A DNA stretch of 64,000 nucleotides, from positions 62,001-126,000 of the forward strand of contig JBBRBB010000006.1 of the NCBI GenBank assembly GCA_038206235.1. The letters run 5' to 3'. The notes beneath the pieces are model-generated. The model saw nothing but the letters and a program-made list of their open reading frames with translations. It was not told the origin of the DNA and did not search any database. The translations under genes were made by a program, and so were the position numbers. Shown here in pieces: positions 1 to 8,979 of this stretch (its first letter is position 1; each line of letters begins with the position of its first letter). This DNA comes from JBBRBB01 sp038206235 (GTDB lineage: Bacteria; Bacteroidota; Bacteroidia; Chitinophagales; Chitinophagaceae).

Positions 1-297
1 TTCTTCATATAACTCTTCGCCCACCTCGAAATCGGGTTCAATTTTTACAGCATCCCTGTATTCTATTTCGGCGAGGGGATCCTGCACTTCACCATCTTTT
101 ACAATCATTCTGCGCCGTATAATTTCAAGGTCGCCTTTTTCAGCGTTTACAATCACATCAAAATTTTCATCGCTGGTGTATTTTTTGCGAAGAAGTGTTT
201 TGAAAACATCTTCTACTACTTTCATCATTGTAGGCCGGTCAATGTTTTCGGCTTCTTTAAAATCCTGAAATGCTTCAATAAGATTGATACTTGCCAT
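1..297 (-). CDS. nusA: Transcription termination/antitermination factor NusA, N-terminal part (cut by window edge)
   Basis: The gene reads toward the left edge and only its first 99 codons are present, all open. The visible part starts MASINLIEAFQDFKEAE and contains VVEDVFKTLLRKKY, typical of the NusA N-terminal domain that contacts RNA polymerase. The S1 and KH RNA-binding domains lie outside the window. It follows rimP in the same direction after about 30 bases, the usual rimP-nusA-infB order, so it is probably co-transcribed with rimP. Confidence 0.88.
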   Translation of the reverse strand, partial: MASINLIEAFQDFKEAENIDRPTMMKVVEDVFKTLLRKKYTSDENFDVIVNAEKGDLEIIRRRMIVKDGEVQDPLAEIEYRDAVKIEPDFEVGEELYEE

Positions 298-330
298 AAT
301 TATCAAGTTGAAACTTTAATAGCTGTGAGC

Positions 331-801
331 TTAAAATTTAATTTGTGCTGTTGTTGTTTTAATATTAGTAAATGGTATTACCACTTGCTGTGTACTTGTG
401 TTTTTTCCTTTTCCGGTTGTTTGTTCCAGTATTATATCTTCTTCTGCAACCTCTATCAGTTTACCTTCTTTAGTTGTGCCATCAGTAAAATTAATTTCTA
501 CAAATCTTCCCCTGTTTTTTACATACTGCCTGTGCATCTTTAAAGGCTCACTGATACCCGGTGAAGAAACTTCAAGTGAAAAATTTTCACCCTCAAAGGT
601 TCCGTTCTCTTCTATTAATTTATAAAGCTGGCGATTGAATTTAGCGCATTGCTCTATTGATATGCCATCATCTCCGTCTATAAACACCTTAATATTATTG
701 GTGGGTTTTACTGTAACATTCACCCGGAAAAAAGCCGGGTAATTATCAAGCATATCATCAACCAAATATTCAATATGCATCTTTTTATATTCTGTTGCCA
801 T
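331..801 (-). CDS. rimP: Ribosome maturation factor RimP
   Basis: A 156-residue protein for 30S subunit maturation. The motif FSLEVSSPGISEPLK matches the conserved RimP core, and the C-terminal SH3-like part follows (FVEINFTDGTTKEGKLIEV). The frame stays open upstream to 948, but the extra residues look unlike RimP. I place the start at the ATG at 801 (MATEYKKMHIEYLVDDML), which gives the normal family length. It lies directly upstream of nusA on the same strand and probably forms its operon. Confidence 0.93.
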   Translation of the reverse strand: MATEYKKMHIEYLVDDMLDNYPAFFRVNVTVKPTNNIKVFIDGDDGISIEQCAKFNRQLYKLIEENGTFEGENFSLEVSSPGISEPLKMHRQYVKNRGRFVEINFTDGTTKEGKLIEVAEEDIILEQTTGKGKNTSTQQVVIPFTNIKTTTAQIKF

Positions 802-962
802 ACTCGTAAAAAAAGAGGAAGGGAACGGCAGTCGTTCCCTTCTTTTAATCATTGTTCCGGTGCGAAGGTAATATTTTGAATATATAACTTCCAAATTTCT
901 GCTGTTTACCATTTGTAAATTTATTATGAACTGATAATTTAAAACCAATATACCTTTGCATC

Positions 963-1190
963 ATGATTGAATATATTTGGATTCTGCTAATTCTGTATTT
1001 ATTTTATAAGTTGATATTCGATTTTATTCTGCCCATCTCTAAAGCCACTTCGCAGGTAAAAACTAAAATAAAAGAAATGCAGAAAGATCAAATGAATACC
1101 TCTCAAAAACAAAATGCTTCATCATCATTTAAGTCGAATGGAAAAATGACCAAAGAGGAAGATTATATTGATTTTGAAGAGATAAAATGA
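963..1190 (+). CDS. DUF4834 family small membrane protein
   Basis: A 75-residue protein with one N-terminal hydrophobic segment (about residues 4-27, MIEYIWILLILYLFYKLI) followed by a charged cytoplasmic tail ending EEDYIDFEEIK. This arrangement and the acidic C-terminus match the DUF4834 family, which is largely restricted to Bacteroidota and has no known function. It is transcribed divergently from rimP with a short shared upstream region. Confidence 0.7.
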   Translation: MIEYIWILLILYLFYKLIFDFILPISKATSQVKTKIKEMQKDQMNTSQKQNASSSFKSNGKMTKEEDYIDFEEIK

Positions 1191-1193
1191 TTG

Positions 1194-1230
1194 TTGGAAG
1201 TTGGAAGTTGGAAGTTCGATGTTGGAGGTT
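1194..1230. repeat. Degenerate 7-bp tandem repeat (unit ttggaag)
   Basis: About five consecutive 7-base units based on ttggaag, drifting to ttcgatg and ttggagg. The array lies between DUF4834 and the stop codon of the HAD gene. It belongs to the heptamer family seen elsewhere in this window, for example at 23337, 40604 and 61549. Confidence 0.85.
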
Positions 1231-1843
1231 AAATATTCACATCACATAATTTAAGAGGCGGAAAAAGATGAATTGTTTGCAGCCCTGCTTTTTGAGCGCC
1301 TTCTATGTTTTTAAGTGTATCATCTATCAATAGTGTTTCTTTCCCGCTCAAATTTTCTTTTTCAAGAACTGTAAGATATGCTTCTCTATGCGGCTTTCTT
1401 AGTCCCAGTTCATGCGAGTAATACGCTTTTCTAAACAAGCTGTTGAAATTATTTTTTCCCGTTTGCTGAAAGTACATTTTCATGACCGCATCATAATGTA
1501 TTTGATTTGTGTTTGAGAATAAGTACAGATTATACTGTGTTCTATTTTTTTCAATCCATTGCAGTCTTTCTTCTGAAAATTGCAGAAGCAACGAATTCCA
1601 GGCATGCTTAATTTGCTCATCTGTGATTGCAGGAGATGTGGCCCTGCGAAAAAGTTCATAAAATTCCGGTGGTGTTATTTTTCCTGTTTCGAGCAATTCA
1701 AATAAGGGTGATGAATGGGATTGACTAAATAAATTGTGAAATTCTTTTACGCCAAGCTCTGCAAACGCTTTCTCTGCCTTATTAAAATCTATATCTAAAA
1801 TCACTCCTCCAAAATCGAGTATGATGTTTTTAATTGGATGCAT
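1229..1843 (-). CDS. HAD-superfamily hydrolase, subfamily IA
   Basis: A 204-residue soluble phosphatase-like protein. Motif I is NIILDFGGVIL with the nucleophilic Asp kept. Motif II is LFSNTN. The lysine motif falls in GLRKPHREAY, and motif IV is LLIDDTLKNIEGA. The DFGGV form of motif I is found in YihX-like sugar-phosphate phosphatases, but the substrate cannot be read from sequence. It stands alone, with heptamer repeats at its 3' end. Confidence 0.82.
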   Translation of the reverse strand: MHPIKNIILDFGGVILDIDFNKAEKAFAELGVKEFHNLFSQSHSSPLFELLETGKITPPEFYELFRRATSPAITDEQIKHAWNSLLLQFSEERLQWIEKNRTQYNLYLFSNTNQIHYDAVMKMYFQQTGKNNFNSLFRKAYYSHELGLRKPHREAYLTVLEKENLSGKETLLIDDTLKNIEGAQKAGLQTIHLFPPLKLCDVNI

Positions 1844-2092
1844 GAGGCAAATGTAGAAAGAAGATGTTTTCTAAATCTTTCTTCAAAATATTTTATAACG
1901 CTAATCTAAGTGTTGGCGGCAAGTGTAAAAGACGCTACCATAGGACAGAAACTAAAAAACAAAAATTAGGTTTCCCGACTGACCGAATACTCATCCATAA
2001 AAACAGCCAGTTATAGATTATGCATTAATATGATACTATATCTGGTAATAAAATTGAACAATTAAATGGAGAAATCGGGTTGACATCAAAAG

Positions 2093-2785
2093 CTACAAGT
2101 TTTCTATAATATCTCTGTAGCCCCTGCCAATGGGAATAGATACTCCATTAACCTCAACCATTTCGGCTGTGTAGGATTCAATCTTGCTTAGTGAAATTAT
2201 ATAAGACCGGTGAATCCGTTTGAAGAGATTTGCAGGTAAAAGATCTTCAATTTCATGCGTACTCATTTTTGAAATGTATTCTTTTTTTGTGGTAACGATC
2301 TTAATGTATTCCCGCTGACTTTCTATATAAAGGATCTCTGAGAATAAAATTTTTACCCTCTTTCTTTCCGCATTCAGAAATAAATAATCTTTTATCTCCC
2401 CGCTTTCATTTGGTTCCTGTTTTTCGCTTTGTGCTGTCTTTACCTTCGTTACAGCTATTAAAAAACGTTCAAATTCAAATGGCTTAAGCAAGTAATCTGT
2501 TACGTTTAAATTAAAACCCTCTACGGCGTATTGATGATAAGCAGTTGTAATAATTACTGCAGGCGGATGTGTAAGCGTTTTTAAAAAAGCCATGCCTTTT
2601 AATTTAGGCAGGTGAATATCTAAAAAAATAAGGTCGGTATTATTATGCCGCAACCAGTCAGTTGCAAGAATAGCATCTTTAAATGTTTCCTGCAATTCCA
2701 GGAACGGCGCCTGCAAAATATAATCAGATAAAACTTTTACCGCCAATGGCTCATCTTCTATAATAATACATTTGATTTTAGACAT
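2093..2785 (-). CDS. LytTR-family response regulator
   Basis: About 230 residues: a receiver domain with phospho-acceptor Asp in LIFLDIHLPKLKG and the conserved switch motif YLLKPFEFERF, then a C-terminal LytTR DNA-binding domain (ILYIESQREYIKI and FKRIHRSYIISL). I prefer the start MSKIKCIIIEDEP at 2785 over the in-frame ATG at 2794. It overlaps the 3' end of the upstream kinase gene by 8 bases, so the two are translationally coupled and form a LytS/LytR-type system. The signal and targets are unknown. Confidence 0.9.
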   Translation of the reverse strand: MSKIKCIIIEDEPLAVKVLSDYILQAPFLELQETFKDAILATDWLRHNNTDLIFLDIHLPKLKGMAFLKTLTHPPAVIITTAYHQYAVEGFNLNVTDYLLKPFEFERFLIAVTKVKTAQSEKQEPNESGEIKDYLFLNAERKRVKILFSEILYIESQREYIKIVTTKKEYISKMSTHEIEDLLPANLFKRIHRSYIISLSKIESYTAEMVEVNGVSIPIGRGYRDIIENL

Positions 2786-3827
2786 GGCTTGCAAGATTAA
2801 TTTTTAAAGCAGCAGTAAATTTAGATTCGGCTTGTTGAACAGAAAGATCGTAATCTGTATAGAGTAATTCCAGTTGGCGTCTTAAATTAGAAAGACCGAT
2901 ATTTTCTTTCACACTCTCAGAAAATTGTTCACTGGAATTTTTTACAACAAACATTAACTGACGATTTTTTATTGAAAGATGAATATCAACAAATGGTTGA
3001 TCTCTTGTTTCAGATACGCCATGTTTAAAAGCATTTTCAACTAATGGGATCAGTAACAATGGCGGTATGGCTTGTTTCATATCTTCAATATCATAATTAA
3101 AATTGACACGTAAAGAATCATCATAACGTAATTTTTCAAGGGCAATATAGTCACTGATAATTTTCAATTCCTGTTCTATGGCTATATACTCACCACCGGT
3201 TTCGTACAGCATAAAACGCAACATTTTGGATAAGCGTAAAATAGATTCCGGAGCCAGGTCGCTCTTATCTCTTGCCAATGAATAAATATTGTTTAAAGTA
3301 TTGAATAAAAAATGCGGGTTTGTTTGAGACTTAAGATAGTTCAATTCTGCTGCTTGTTTTTCAATGCGCAGTTGCTGCGTTGCCTCTTTTAGTTTTAAAT
3401 AGTTATAAATATGTCTTATAATTCCAAAAAAGAAAACTGATCCGGTACTGTATGCCATTTGATTTTCAAGCAAATCGCCTAATGAGGAGAATACTTTTAA
3501 TGCTGTATAAATATGCAACTGTATTCCAAGTAACCTCCAGACATACGAGCCGTAAGAATATAATATTATGTGAATCCATAAGAGAAGAATTCCAAGAAGA
3601 ATATTGTAAATGATTGCTTTTCTTTTCTTCAGTACAAAAGGAATGGTATATTCAAAAAATATAAAATTGAGGGCAATAACATAAACAACTCCCCAAACAT
3701 TATTGAACACAACAGAAAAAAATCTGCCGGGATAGCTTCCCAAAGTATCAAACAGAGCGAAGAAAAAATAACCAAGCCCAACCCACAAATAAAATTTAAC
3801 CAGCTTTATATTGATTACTTTTTTCAT
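2778..3827 (-). CDS. LytS/YehU-family sensor histidine kinase
   Basis: A 349-residue inner-membrane kinase. The N-terminal half has about four hydrophobic segments (residues 10-135). It is followed by the His_kinase (PF06580) signature QTNPHFLFNTLNNIYSL with the phospho-accepting His, and the ATP-binding N-box IPLVENAFKHGV and IGLSNLRRQLELLY. There is no HisKA domain, as expected for this family. It overlaps the LytTR regulator gene, which is its likely partner. No sensory domain other than the membrane segments is visible. Confidence 0.9.
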   Translation of the reverse strand: MKKVINIKLVKFYLWVGLGYFFFALFDTLGSYPGRFFSVVFNNVWGVVYVIALNFIFFEYTIPFVLKKRKAIIYNILLGILLLWIHIILYSYGSYVWRLLGIQLHIYTALKVFSSLGDLLENQMAYSTGSVFFFGIIRHIYNYLKLKEATQQLRIEKQAAELNYLKSQTNPHFLFNTLNNIYSLARDKSDLAPESILRLSKMLRFMLYETGGEYIAIEQELKIISDYIALEKLRYDDSLRVNFNYDIEDMKQAIPPLLLIPLVENAFKHGVSETRDQPFVDIHLSIKNRQLMFVVKNSSEQFSESVKENIGLSNLRRQLELLYTDYDLSVQQAESKFTAALKINLASHV

Positions 3828-4111
3828 TTTTTTTACGTGATAAATGTCGGTAAATCTTTTCCTTTAAATGCCGCAGTCTATATAATTGACTTTGCGGTAA
3901 ACCAATAACCTGTAAAAGTCAATCAAATAAATTTTAAATTATATCCTTCAACATAAATGCAGCCTGTTTATTTATTTATTTCATTTCTGTCATTTTCATA
4001 ATTACGTTGTTTGTTTACCATAACCTGCTGTTTATTGACATCTGCTTTCAGTGCTTTCTTTATTTAGATATTCTTGTGTTAGAAACTCATACTAAAATAA
4101 AAATTACAATT

Positions 4112-5443
4112 ATGAAACACTTTATTCTTTCGTTTATGATCACCCTTGCTGCAATAGTTGCAACGGCTCAAACTGCTGTATTAGATAAGTCAGCCAATTA
4201 TGAAGCAGCCACCTGGAATACATGGTTATTAGATAATCCGCAGCAAATAACGATTGCTGCTGCTCCTGATGCTGTTCAATCACAAGCTGAATTGAAATCT
4301 ATTAAACAGCAAATGAGAAAGCTTGATGAAAAAAAATTAGGAGATATAAAATATTGGGATGCAGGAGCACCCGCCTACCGGTGGAACCAGATTATTCTTC
4401 AGTTAATCTCCCAGAAGCAAGATGTACAACTTCGTATGCCGGCATCGTGGATGAACATTGCAATTTATGATGCAACCATTTTAGCATGGCAGGAAAAGTT
4501 GAAATACAAAAGAGAGCGCCCAAATGTTTTAGACCCTTCGCTAAAAACTGCAATCAATGCGCCCCAGACTTACTCCTATCCATGCGAACATTCTGTAACT
4601 GCAGCGGCGGCGGCATATATGCTCGCCTATTTTTTTCCTGCGAAGGCCGATTCAATTTTGCAAATGGCACATGCTGCTTCACAATCAAGAGTTGATGCCG
4701 GCGTACAATTTCCAAGTGATGTTGAAGCAGGATGGGAATTAGGTAAGCAAGTTGCTAAACAGATCATTGAAAAAGCAAAGAACGATGGGTCAGCTAAAGT
4801 TTGGGATGGTTCAATGAATAAGGATTCAAAAAAATGGACAGGTAAGTACCCGATGGGAATCACGCTCTCTTCATTTACACCAATCGTTATACACTCCGCT
4901 GATCAATTCAGGCTACCACCTCCGCCGGATTTTGAAAATGATATGAAGGAATTGAAGAACTTCAAACAAACTTTCAAATCTGCGTCCATAGCATATTACT
5001 GGGCAACTACGGGTCCTGAATTATGGAATGATCTCGTTAGTAAGAAAATGTTTGAATACCGCATGAGCGATGATGCACCGGCAGTTGCCTGTATATACAC
5101 GATATTAAATGTTGCTTATCATGATGCGGTAATCGCCATCTTTGATTCGAAATATACTTATTGGGGAATCAGACCAGATCAGTACGACACTACTTTTAAG
5201 CCGTTGATAGAAACCCCGCCTTTCCCCGGATATCCATCCGGTCATGCAGCAGGTGCAGCAACTTCAAGCGCTGTACTGGGCTATTTTTTCCCTGAAGATG
5301 CTAAACAGTTTCAAAAGCTTGCACAGGAATGTGCAGATTCACGGTTTTATGCAGGTATTCATTTTCGCACAGATAATGAAACTGCACTGCAGATGGGAGC
5401 AGCCCTTGGAAAATATGTTGTTGAAACCTGGATGAAGAAATAA
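4112..5443 (+). CDS. Secreted vanadium-dependent haloperoxidase / PAP2-like phosphatase
   Basis: A 443-residue exported protein whose signal peptide is MKHFILSFMITLAAIVATAQ. The open frame begins at 4007 but the ATG at 4112 gives a clean signal sequence. Two PAP2-type motif sets are visible: KRERPN, YPCEHS and SRVDAGVQFPSD near residues 130-240, and WGIRPDQYD, GYPSGHAAG and SRFYAGIHF near 355-420. The second set has the canonical PSGH and R-x5-H vanadate or phosphate pocket. The fold and length suit the bacterial vanadium haloperoxidase-like family. Whether it halogenates or dephosphorylates cannot be decided. Confidence 0.8.
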   Translation: MKHFILSFMITLAAIVATAQTAVLDKSANYEAATWNTWLLDNPQQITIAAAPDAVQSQAELKSIKQQMRKLDEKKLGDIKYWDAGAPAYRWNQIILQLISQKQDVQLRMPASWMNIAIYDATILAWQEKLKYKRERPNVLDPSLKTAINAPQTYSYPCEHSVTAAAAAYMLAYFFPAKADSILQMAHAASQSRVDAGVQFPSDVEAGWELGKQVAKQIIEKAKNDGSAKVWDGSMNKDSKKWTGKYPMGITLSSFTPIVIHSADQFRLPPPPDFENDMKELKNFKQTFKSASIAYYWATTGPELWNDLVSKKMFEYRMSDDAPAVACIYTILNVAYHDAVIAIFDSKYTYWGIRPDQYDTTFKPLIETPPFPGYPSGHAAGAATSSAVLGYFFPEDAKQFQKLAQECADSRFYAGIHFRTDNETALQMGAALGKYVVETWMKK

Positions 5444-5500
5444 ACTTTTAACCAATCTCAGAATGCAGACATTATATTATCAAATAAAAAAACACACATT

Positions 5501-5563
5501 ATGAAACAGATCATTCTTTCAATTACAATTGCTCTGACCCTGCTTCTTTTTTGCGGTTGTTGA
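5501..5563 (+). other. 20-codon signal-peptide-like mini-ORF
   Basis: A very short open frame starting MKQIILSITIALTLL and stopping immediately after a Cys (FCGC then TGA). It reads like a lipoprotein signal peptide ending at its lipobox. Its 5' context resembles that of the preceding haloperoxidase gene (an A-rich leader and ATGAAACA). It may be the remnant of a duplicated or truncated exported gene, or a tiny lipopeptide. No partner reading frame was recognised after it. Confidence 0.3.
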
Positions 5564-5595
5564 AACCTTCTTAGTTGATAAAAGCTAACACAACT

Positions 5596-5645
5596 GAGAG
5601 CAATAGCTCTCATGAGCAAACGAGGGATGTTCCTACATCCCTTTT
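5596..5645 (+). terminator. Two hairpins, the second with a T-run (intrinsic terminator)
   Basis: Hairpin 1 is gagagc/gctctc with a 4-base loop (5596-5611). Hairpin 2 has an 8-bp perfect stem, agggatgt/acatccct, with loop tcct (5623-5642), followed by ttttat. The second has the form of a rho-independent terminator and would end transcription from the haloperoxidase side before the DUF4395 gene at 5659. Confidence 0.6.
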
Positions 5646-5658
5646 ATAAAAAAACAAA

Positions 5659-6318
5659 ATGAAAACGATAAGATTTGGAGAAGACGTTGAGGGCTATACT
5701 ATTCCTGTTTTAAATGAACGTGAAATCAGAGCTTCGGCAGGAATCCTGTTTGTATTTATGTTCATCTCTTTAATGCTGATCGTGTTTAAAGAGAATTTCT
5801 TAATGATCAAGTATGTTATTATCATTTTTCTTACCGATCTATTAATTCGTGTCTTTATTAACCCAAAGTTTTCACCTGCATTAATAATTGGTCGCTTGAT
5901 CGTCAGCAGGCAGGTTCCCGAATATGTTGGTGCGCCGCAAAAAAAATTTGCATGGAAAATAGGTATTGTTTTGGCGAGCCTGATGTTTATTCTTTTAGTA
6001 GTAGTAAATTCATATAGCATTATAACAGGTGTTACCTGCCTGGTTTGCCTGGTCTTTTTATTTTTTGAATCAGCGTTTGGTATTTGTTTGGGATGTTTGG
6101 TGCATGGTTTATTTTATAAAAAGAAAGCTCAATATTGTGCAGGTGAAATTTGTGATGCAACAAAAAAACAGGATATTCAGAAAACATCATGGGTACAAAT
6201 TCTTATCCTTCTGGGTTTAATTCTGTTTGTTATTTTGATAATAGTTGTTTTTAATGATCAATTCAGTACAAACCCAAAGAACTTGTGGACAATTATAAAT
6301 TCGGGATTCTCTAAATAA
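5659..6318 (+). CDS. DUF4395 integral membrane protein
   Basis: A 219-residue protein with four to five hydrophobic segments. Its family signature PKFSPALIIGRLIVSRQ, continuing into PEYVGAPQKKFAW, is clear. A second conserved element is FGICLGCLVHGLFY, where two cysteines lie near a membrane segment. DUF4395 proteins have no established function; in other bacteria they often sit beside thioredoxin-like genes, but none is adjacent here. Confidence 0.82.
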   Translation: MKTIRFGEDVEGYTIPVLNEREIRASAGILFVFMFISLMLIVFKENFLMIKYVIIIFLTDLLIRVFINPKFSPALIIGRLIVSRQVPEYVGAPQKKFAWKIGIVLASLMFILLVVVNSYSIITGVTCLVCLVFLFFESAFGICLGCLVHGLFYKKKAQYCAGEICDATKKQDIQKTSWVQILILLGLILFVILIIVVFNDQFSTNPKNLWTIINSGFSK

Positions 6319-6378
6319 AATCGCAGGAAAGGAGCACTAGCCTGCCGTCAATCAGATAAATAAAACGAAACCAACTAT

Positions 6379-7118
6379 ATGGAAGAAAATATCTCATCGC
6401 TTAAAAAAAGAGAAGATCTCATTTCATCAAAACAGAAGGCAGCAAAACTTGCAGGAGCTACCTACCTACTTACGACGGCGATCTTAGTCGTTGCAAATTT
6501 TACCATCATCCAACGCCTGAATGTTGAGAAAAATGCTGTTGAAACCGCAAAGAATATTTTGGCGCACGAATCACTATTTCGCCTCAGTATTGTTGCAATC
6601 TGGTTTATTGTGCCGGCATTGTAGTACTGCTCTCAGCCCTTTATGTAATTCTTAAACCTGTGAATCGGACTGTTGCATTGATTGCAGCATTCTGGAGACT
6701 GCTATATGCTTTGGCGTGGGTGTTTATAGCCATCAATTCTTTTATCGCTCTGCACCTTTTGGGTGGCGCTGATTATCTGCATGTTTTTGAAACGGAAAAA
6801 TTGCAGGCATTGGCGAAAATATTTCTTTCAGGTATGGATACATATTACGTGGGCTTACTATTTTGGTCATTGGCTTCAACGGCTACTGCCTGGTTGTGGT
6901 TAAAGTCAAATTATATACCGAAGGCATTGGCTGCCTTTGATATCATCTCTTCAGCATGGTGCGTAATGTGTACGATTGCTTTCATCATTTTTCCGGACTT
7001 CGCCAACATGGTTAACCTCTGGTGGTTCGATTCTGGTATGGTTATTTTTGAAATTGTATTAAGTTTTTGGCTTCTGTTTAAAGGTTTAAAAAGTAAAATA
7101 GCAGTTAGTGAAGTTTAA
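6379..7118 (+). pseudogene. DUF4386 family membrane protein, broken by a one-base deletion
   Basis: The first frame (6379-6624) gives a DUF4386 N-terminus ending FRLSIVA then IWFIVPAL and a stop. From base 6598 another frame continues seamlessly as LVYCAGIVVLLSALYVILKP and then the rest of the family (VNRTVALIAAFWRLLYAL, through FWLLFKGL). Adding one base between 6597 and 6598 (restoring gat for at) yields the expected VAD-LVYCAG and an uninterrupted protein of about 246 residues with several membrane segments. It is either a real frameshift or a sequencing error. Confidence 0.8.
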
Positions 7119-7188
7119 AGGATTCAACACGTCAGCAATCATTATGTTTGTGGTAAGATTCATAAGGCAGTACTAATCTTTTAATACA

Positions 7189-7770
7189 TTGAATCACCCA
7201 TTGCTTAATTTAAATTCACTCATCAAGAAAGAAGCCGATGAGATTTTATTTGAAAAAGGTCTATTCAAACTTTTAAGTTCTTTTGGTACACCTCATATTC
7301 ACGGAAGTTATGCACTTAATCTGATGACCTGGAGAGATCTGGACATTTATCTTCAGGCAGATGAAATTTCAGAAACGGATTTTTTTGTACTTGGCAGCAA
7401 AATTTGCAGCGTTTTCGCACCGGTAAAAATGCATTTTCGTAATGAATTAATTGCGAGAACAAACGGTCTTCCCTTTGGGCTCTACTGGGGCATTTATTTA
7501 GGAAATGAGAGATCAGGTGCGTGGAAGATTGATATTTGGACAGTTAATGCTTCGGAATGCAAAAGGTGTAATGATTATTGCGTAGGCATCAAAAAAAAAC
7601 TTACTCCTGAGAGTATTTTACGAATATTAGACATCAAATCGCAGTGCTGGAAAGACCCTGAATATAGGCGCTCTTACAATAGTATGGATATATATGATGC
7701 AGTACTCGAAAAGGGTGTTGAAGACATAGAAGGGTTCAAATCTTACCTGAAAATTAAAGTTGCAAAATGA
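7189..7770 (+). CDS. Nucleotidyltransferase-fold protein
   Basis: A 193-residue soluble protein. It has the hallmark of polymerase-beta-type nucleotidyltransferases: GSYALNLMTWRDLDIYL (the GS motif followed by DxD), with a third acidic strand, WKIDIW, about 55 residues later. The start is uncertain: TTG at 7189 is used because the next in-frame ATG falls after the GS motif. It overlaps the dehydrogenase gene downstream by four bases (ATGA), so the two are co-translated. The substrate is unknown. Confidence 0.65.
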   Translation: MNHPLLNLNSLIKKEADEILFEKGLFKLLSSFGTPHIHGSYALNLMTWRDLDIYLQADEISETDFFVLGSKICSVFAPVKMHFRNELIARTNGLPFGLYWGIYLGNERSGAWKIDIWTVNASECKRCNDYCVGIKKKLTPESILRILDIKSQCWKDPEYRRSYNSMDIYDAVLEKGVEDIEGFKSYLKIKVAK

Positions 7771-8735
7771 AAGCCGCATTTCGTTCAAAATATGGTTCAT
7801 CAAAAGTTATAAGAATAAAGGAAATTGAAATACCAACTCCCGGGGAAGATGAAGTTTTAATAAGAGTACATGCCACCACAGTAAACAGAAGCGATTGTCA
7901 TATACTTACAGGTAAGCCACTTCTCATGCGACTTTTCACGGGACTATTCAAACCAAAATTATCAATTACAGGAACAGACTTTGCCGGGCAAGTTGAAGCA
8001 GTCGGTTCTGCTGTACTATCCTTTAAAGCAGGCGATAAGATCATGGGCTTCGGAGGCGGTGTGGGTTGCGGATCTCATGCACAATATTTTATATTACCGG
8101 AAACGAAAGCAAAAAAAGTAATGATCTTAATGCCTGCAAACATAACTTACGACGAAGCAGCAGCTTGTCTGGAAGGAACATTTTATGCAGCTGCACAATT
8201 CAACTCATTAAAACCAAAAACCGTACAAAAAGCATTGGTGTATGGAGCAACGGGAGCAATAGGTTCAGCTTATGTACAGTTTTTAAAATACTGCGGAGTG
8301 TATGTTACTGCGGTATGCCGCGGTGAACACAGGGAATTGGTCAGGTCATTGGGTGCTGATAAAGTAATTGATTACACAAAGGATGATTTTACAAAAGATA
8401 GTGAGCGATATGATTTTGTTTTTGATGCAGTGGGCAAAAGCAGTTTTATGAAATGTAAAAGGCTGCTAAAGAAGAATGGCATTTATACTTCATCCGGCGG
8501 AGTTGAGAATTTGTTGCTCATATTCATCACTCCATTATTTGGTGGCAAAAAAGTTGTGTTTAAGCCTCCTAAGAGCATTACAGCAGGGCTCAATTTTATT
8601 AAAGATCTAATTGAGAAAGGGAATTTCAAACCAGTAATAGACAGAAAGTATCCCATTGATAAAATTGCTGAAGCATTTACATACGTGGCAACAGGTCAAA
8701 AAATAGGTAATGTTATCATTACAATGGAGTCGTAA
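7767..8735 (+). CDS. Zinc-independent medium-chain dehydrogenase/quinone oxidoreductase
   Basis: A 322-residue MDR-superfamily NAD(P)H-dependent oxidoreductase. The N-terminal GroES-like part includes VHATTVNRSDCHIL and GTDFAGQVEAVGS. The Rossmann half has the dinucleotide motif VYGATGAIGSAYVQF and LGADKVIDYTKDDF. Structural zinc cysteines are absent, which places it with quinone reductase-like enzymes rather than zinc alcohol dehydrogenases. It is coupled to the upstream nucleotidyltransferase-fold gene. Confidence 0.85.
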   Translation: MKAAFRSKYGSSKVIRIKEIEIPTPGEDEVLIRVHATTVNRSDCHILTGKPLLMRLFTGLFKPKLSITGTDFAGQVEAVGSAVLSFKAGDKIMGFGGGVGCGSHAQYFILPETKAKKVMILMPANITYDEAAACLEGTFYAAAQFNSLKPKTVQKALVYGATGAIGSAYVQFLKYCGVYVTAVCRGEHRELVRSLGADKVIDYTKDDFTKDSERYDFVFDAVGKSSFMKCKRLLKKNGIYTSSGGVENLLLIFITPLFGGKKVVFKPPKSITAGLNFIKDLIEKGNFKPVIDRKYPIDKIAEAFTYVATGQKIGNVIITMES

Positions 8736-8772
8736 GCCATTTTGCAGACAATATTATTACTGAGAGATATTG

Positions 8773-8792
8773 AAAGGCATTGATGGCCTTTT
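8773..8792 (+). terminator. Weak stem-loop after the dehydrogenase gene
   Basis: aaaggc pairs with gccttt across a 7-base loop and is followed by a short T-rich stretch. It lies 38 bases after the dehydrogenase stop codon. The stem is short, so this is only a candidate terminator. Confidence 0.35.
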
Positions 8793-8874
8793 GTGGTAAA
8801 ATTGGGCTGACGGAATTCTAATTCCCAACCATCGCAAAGCCGCAAAACGAAGCAAGTTAAAAATAAGAAGCTGT

Positions 8875-8977
8875 AACGAGAAACGAGAAATGCTTAGTCC
8901 GTTTTATAGTGCAATCTTAGATAGTAAGTTAGAAATTAGAAGCTCCAAGGATAAATGATAAATGATAAACGATAAAC
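8875..8977. repeat. Degenerate 7-bp tandem repeats (aacgaga and ataaatg units)
   Basis: Two arrays in the convergent gap between the dehydrogenase and mreD. At 8875-8891 the unit is aacgaga. From about 8928 the units are tagaaat or tagaagc, then ataaatg repeated twice and ataaacg twice. The same 7-base period occurs at many intergenic sites of this window. Confidence 0.8.
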
Positions 8978-8979
8978 GC

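Noticed and set aside
1844..2092. Possible small RNA gene or tRNA between the HAD and LytTR genes
   Set aside because: No cloverleaf, anticodon stem or T-loop motif was found here; the same negative holds for other gaps by eye.
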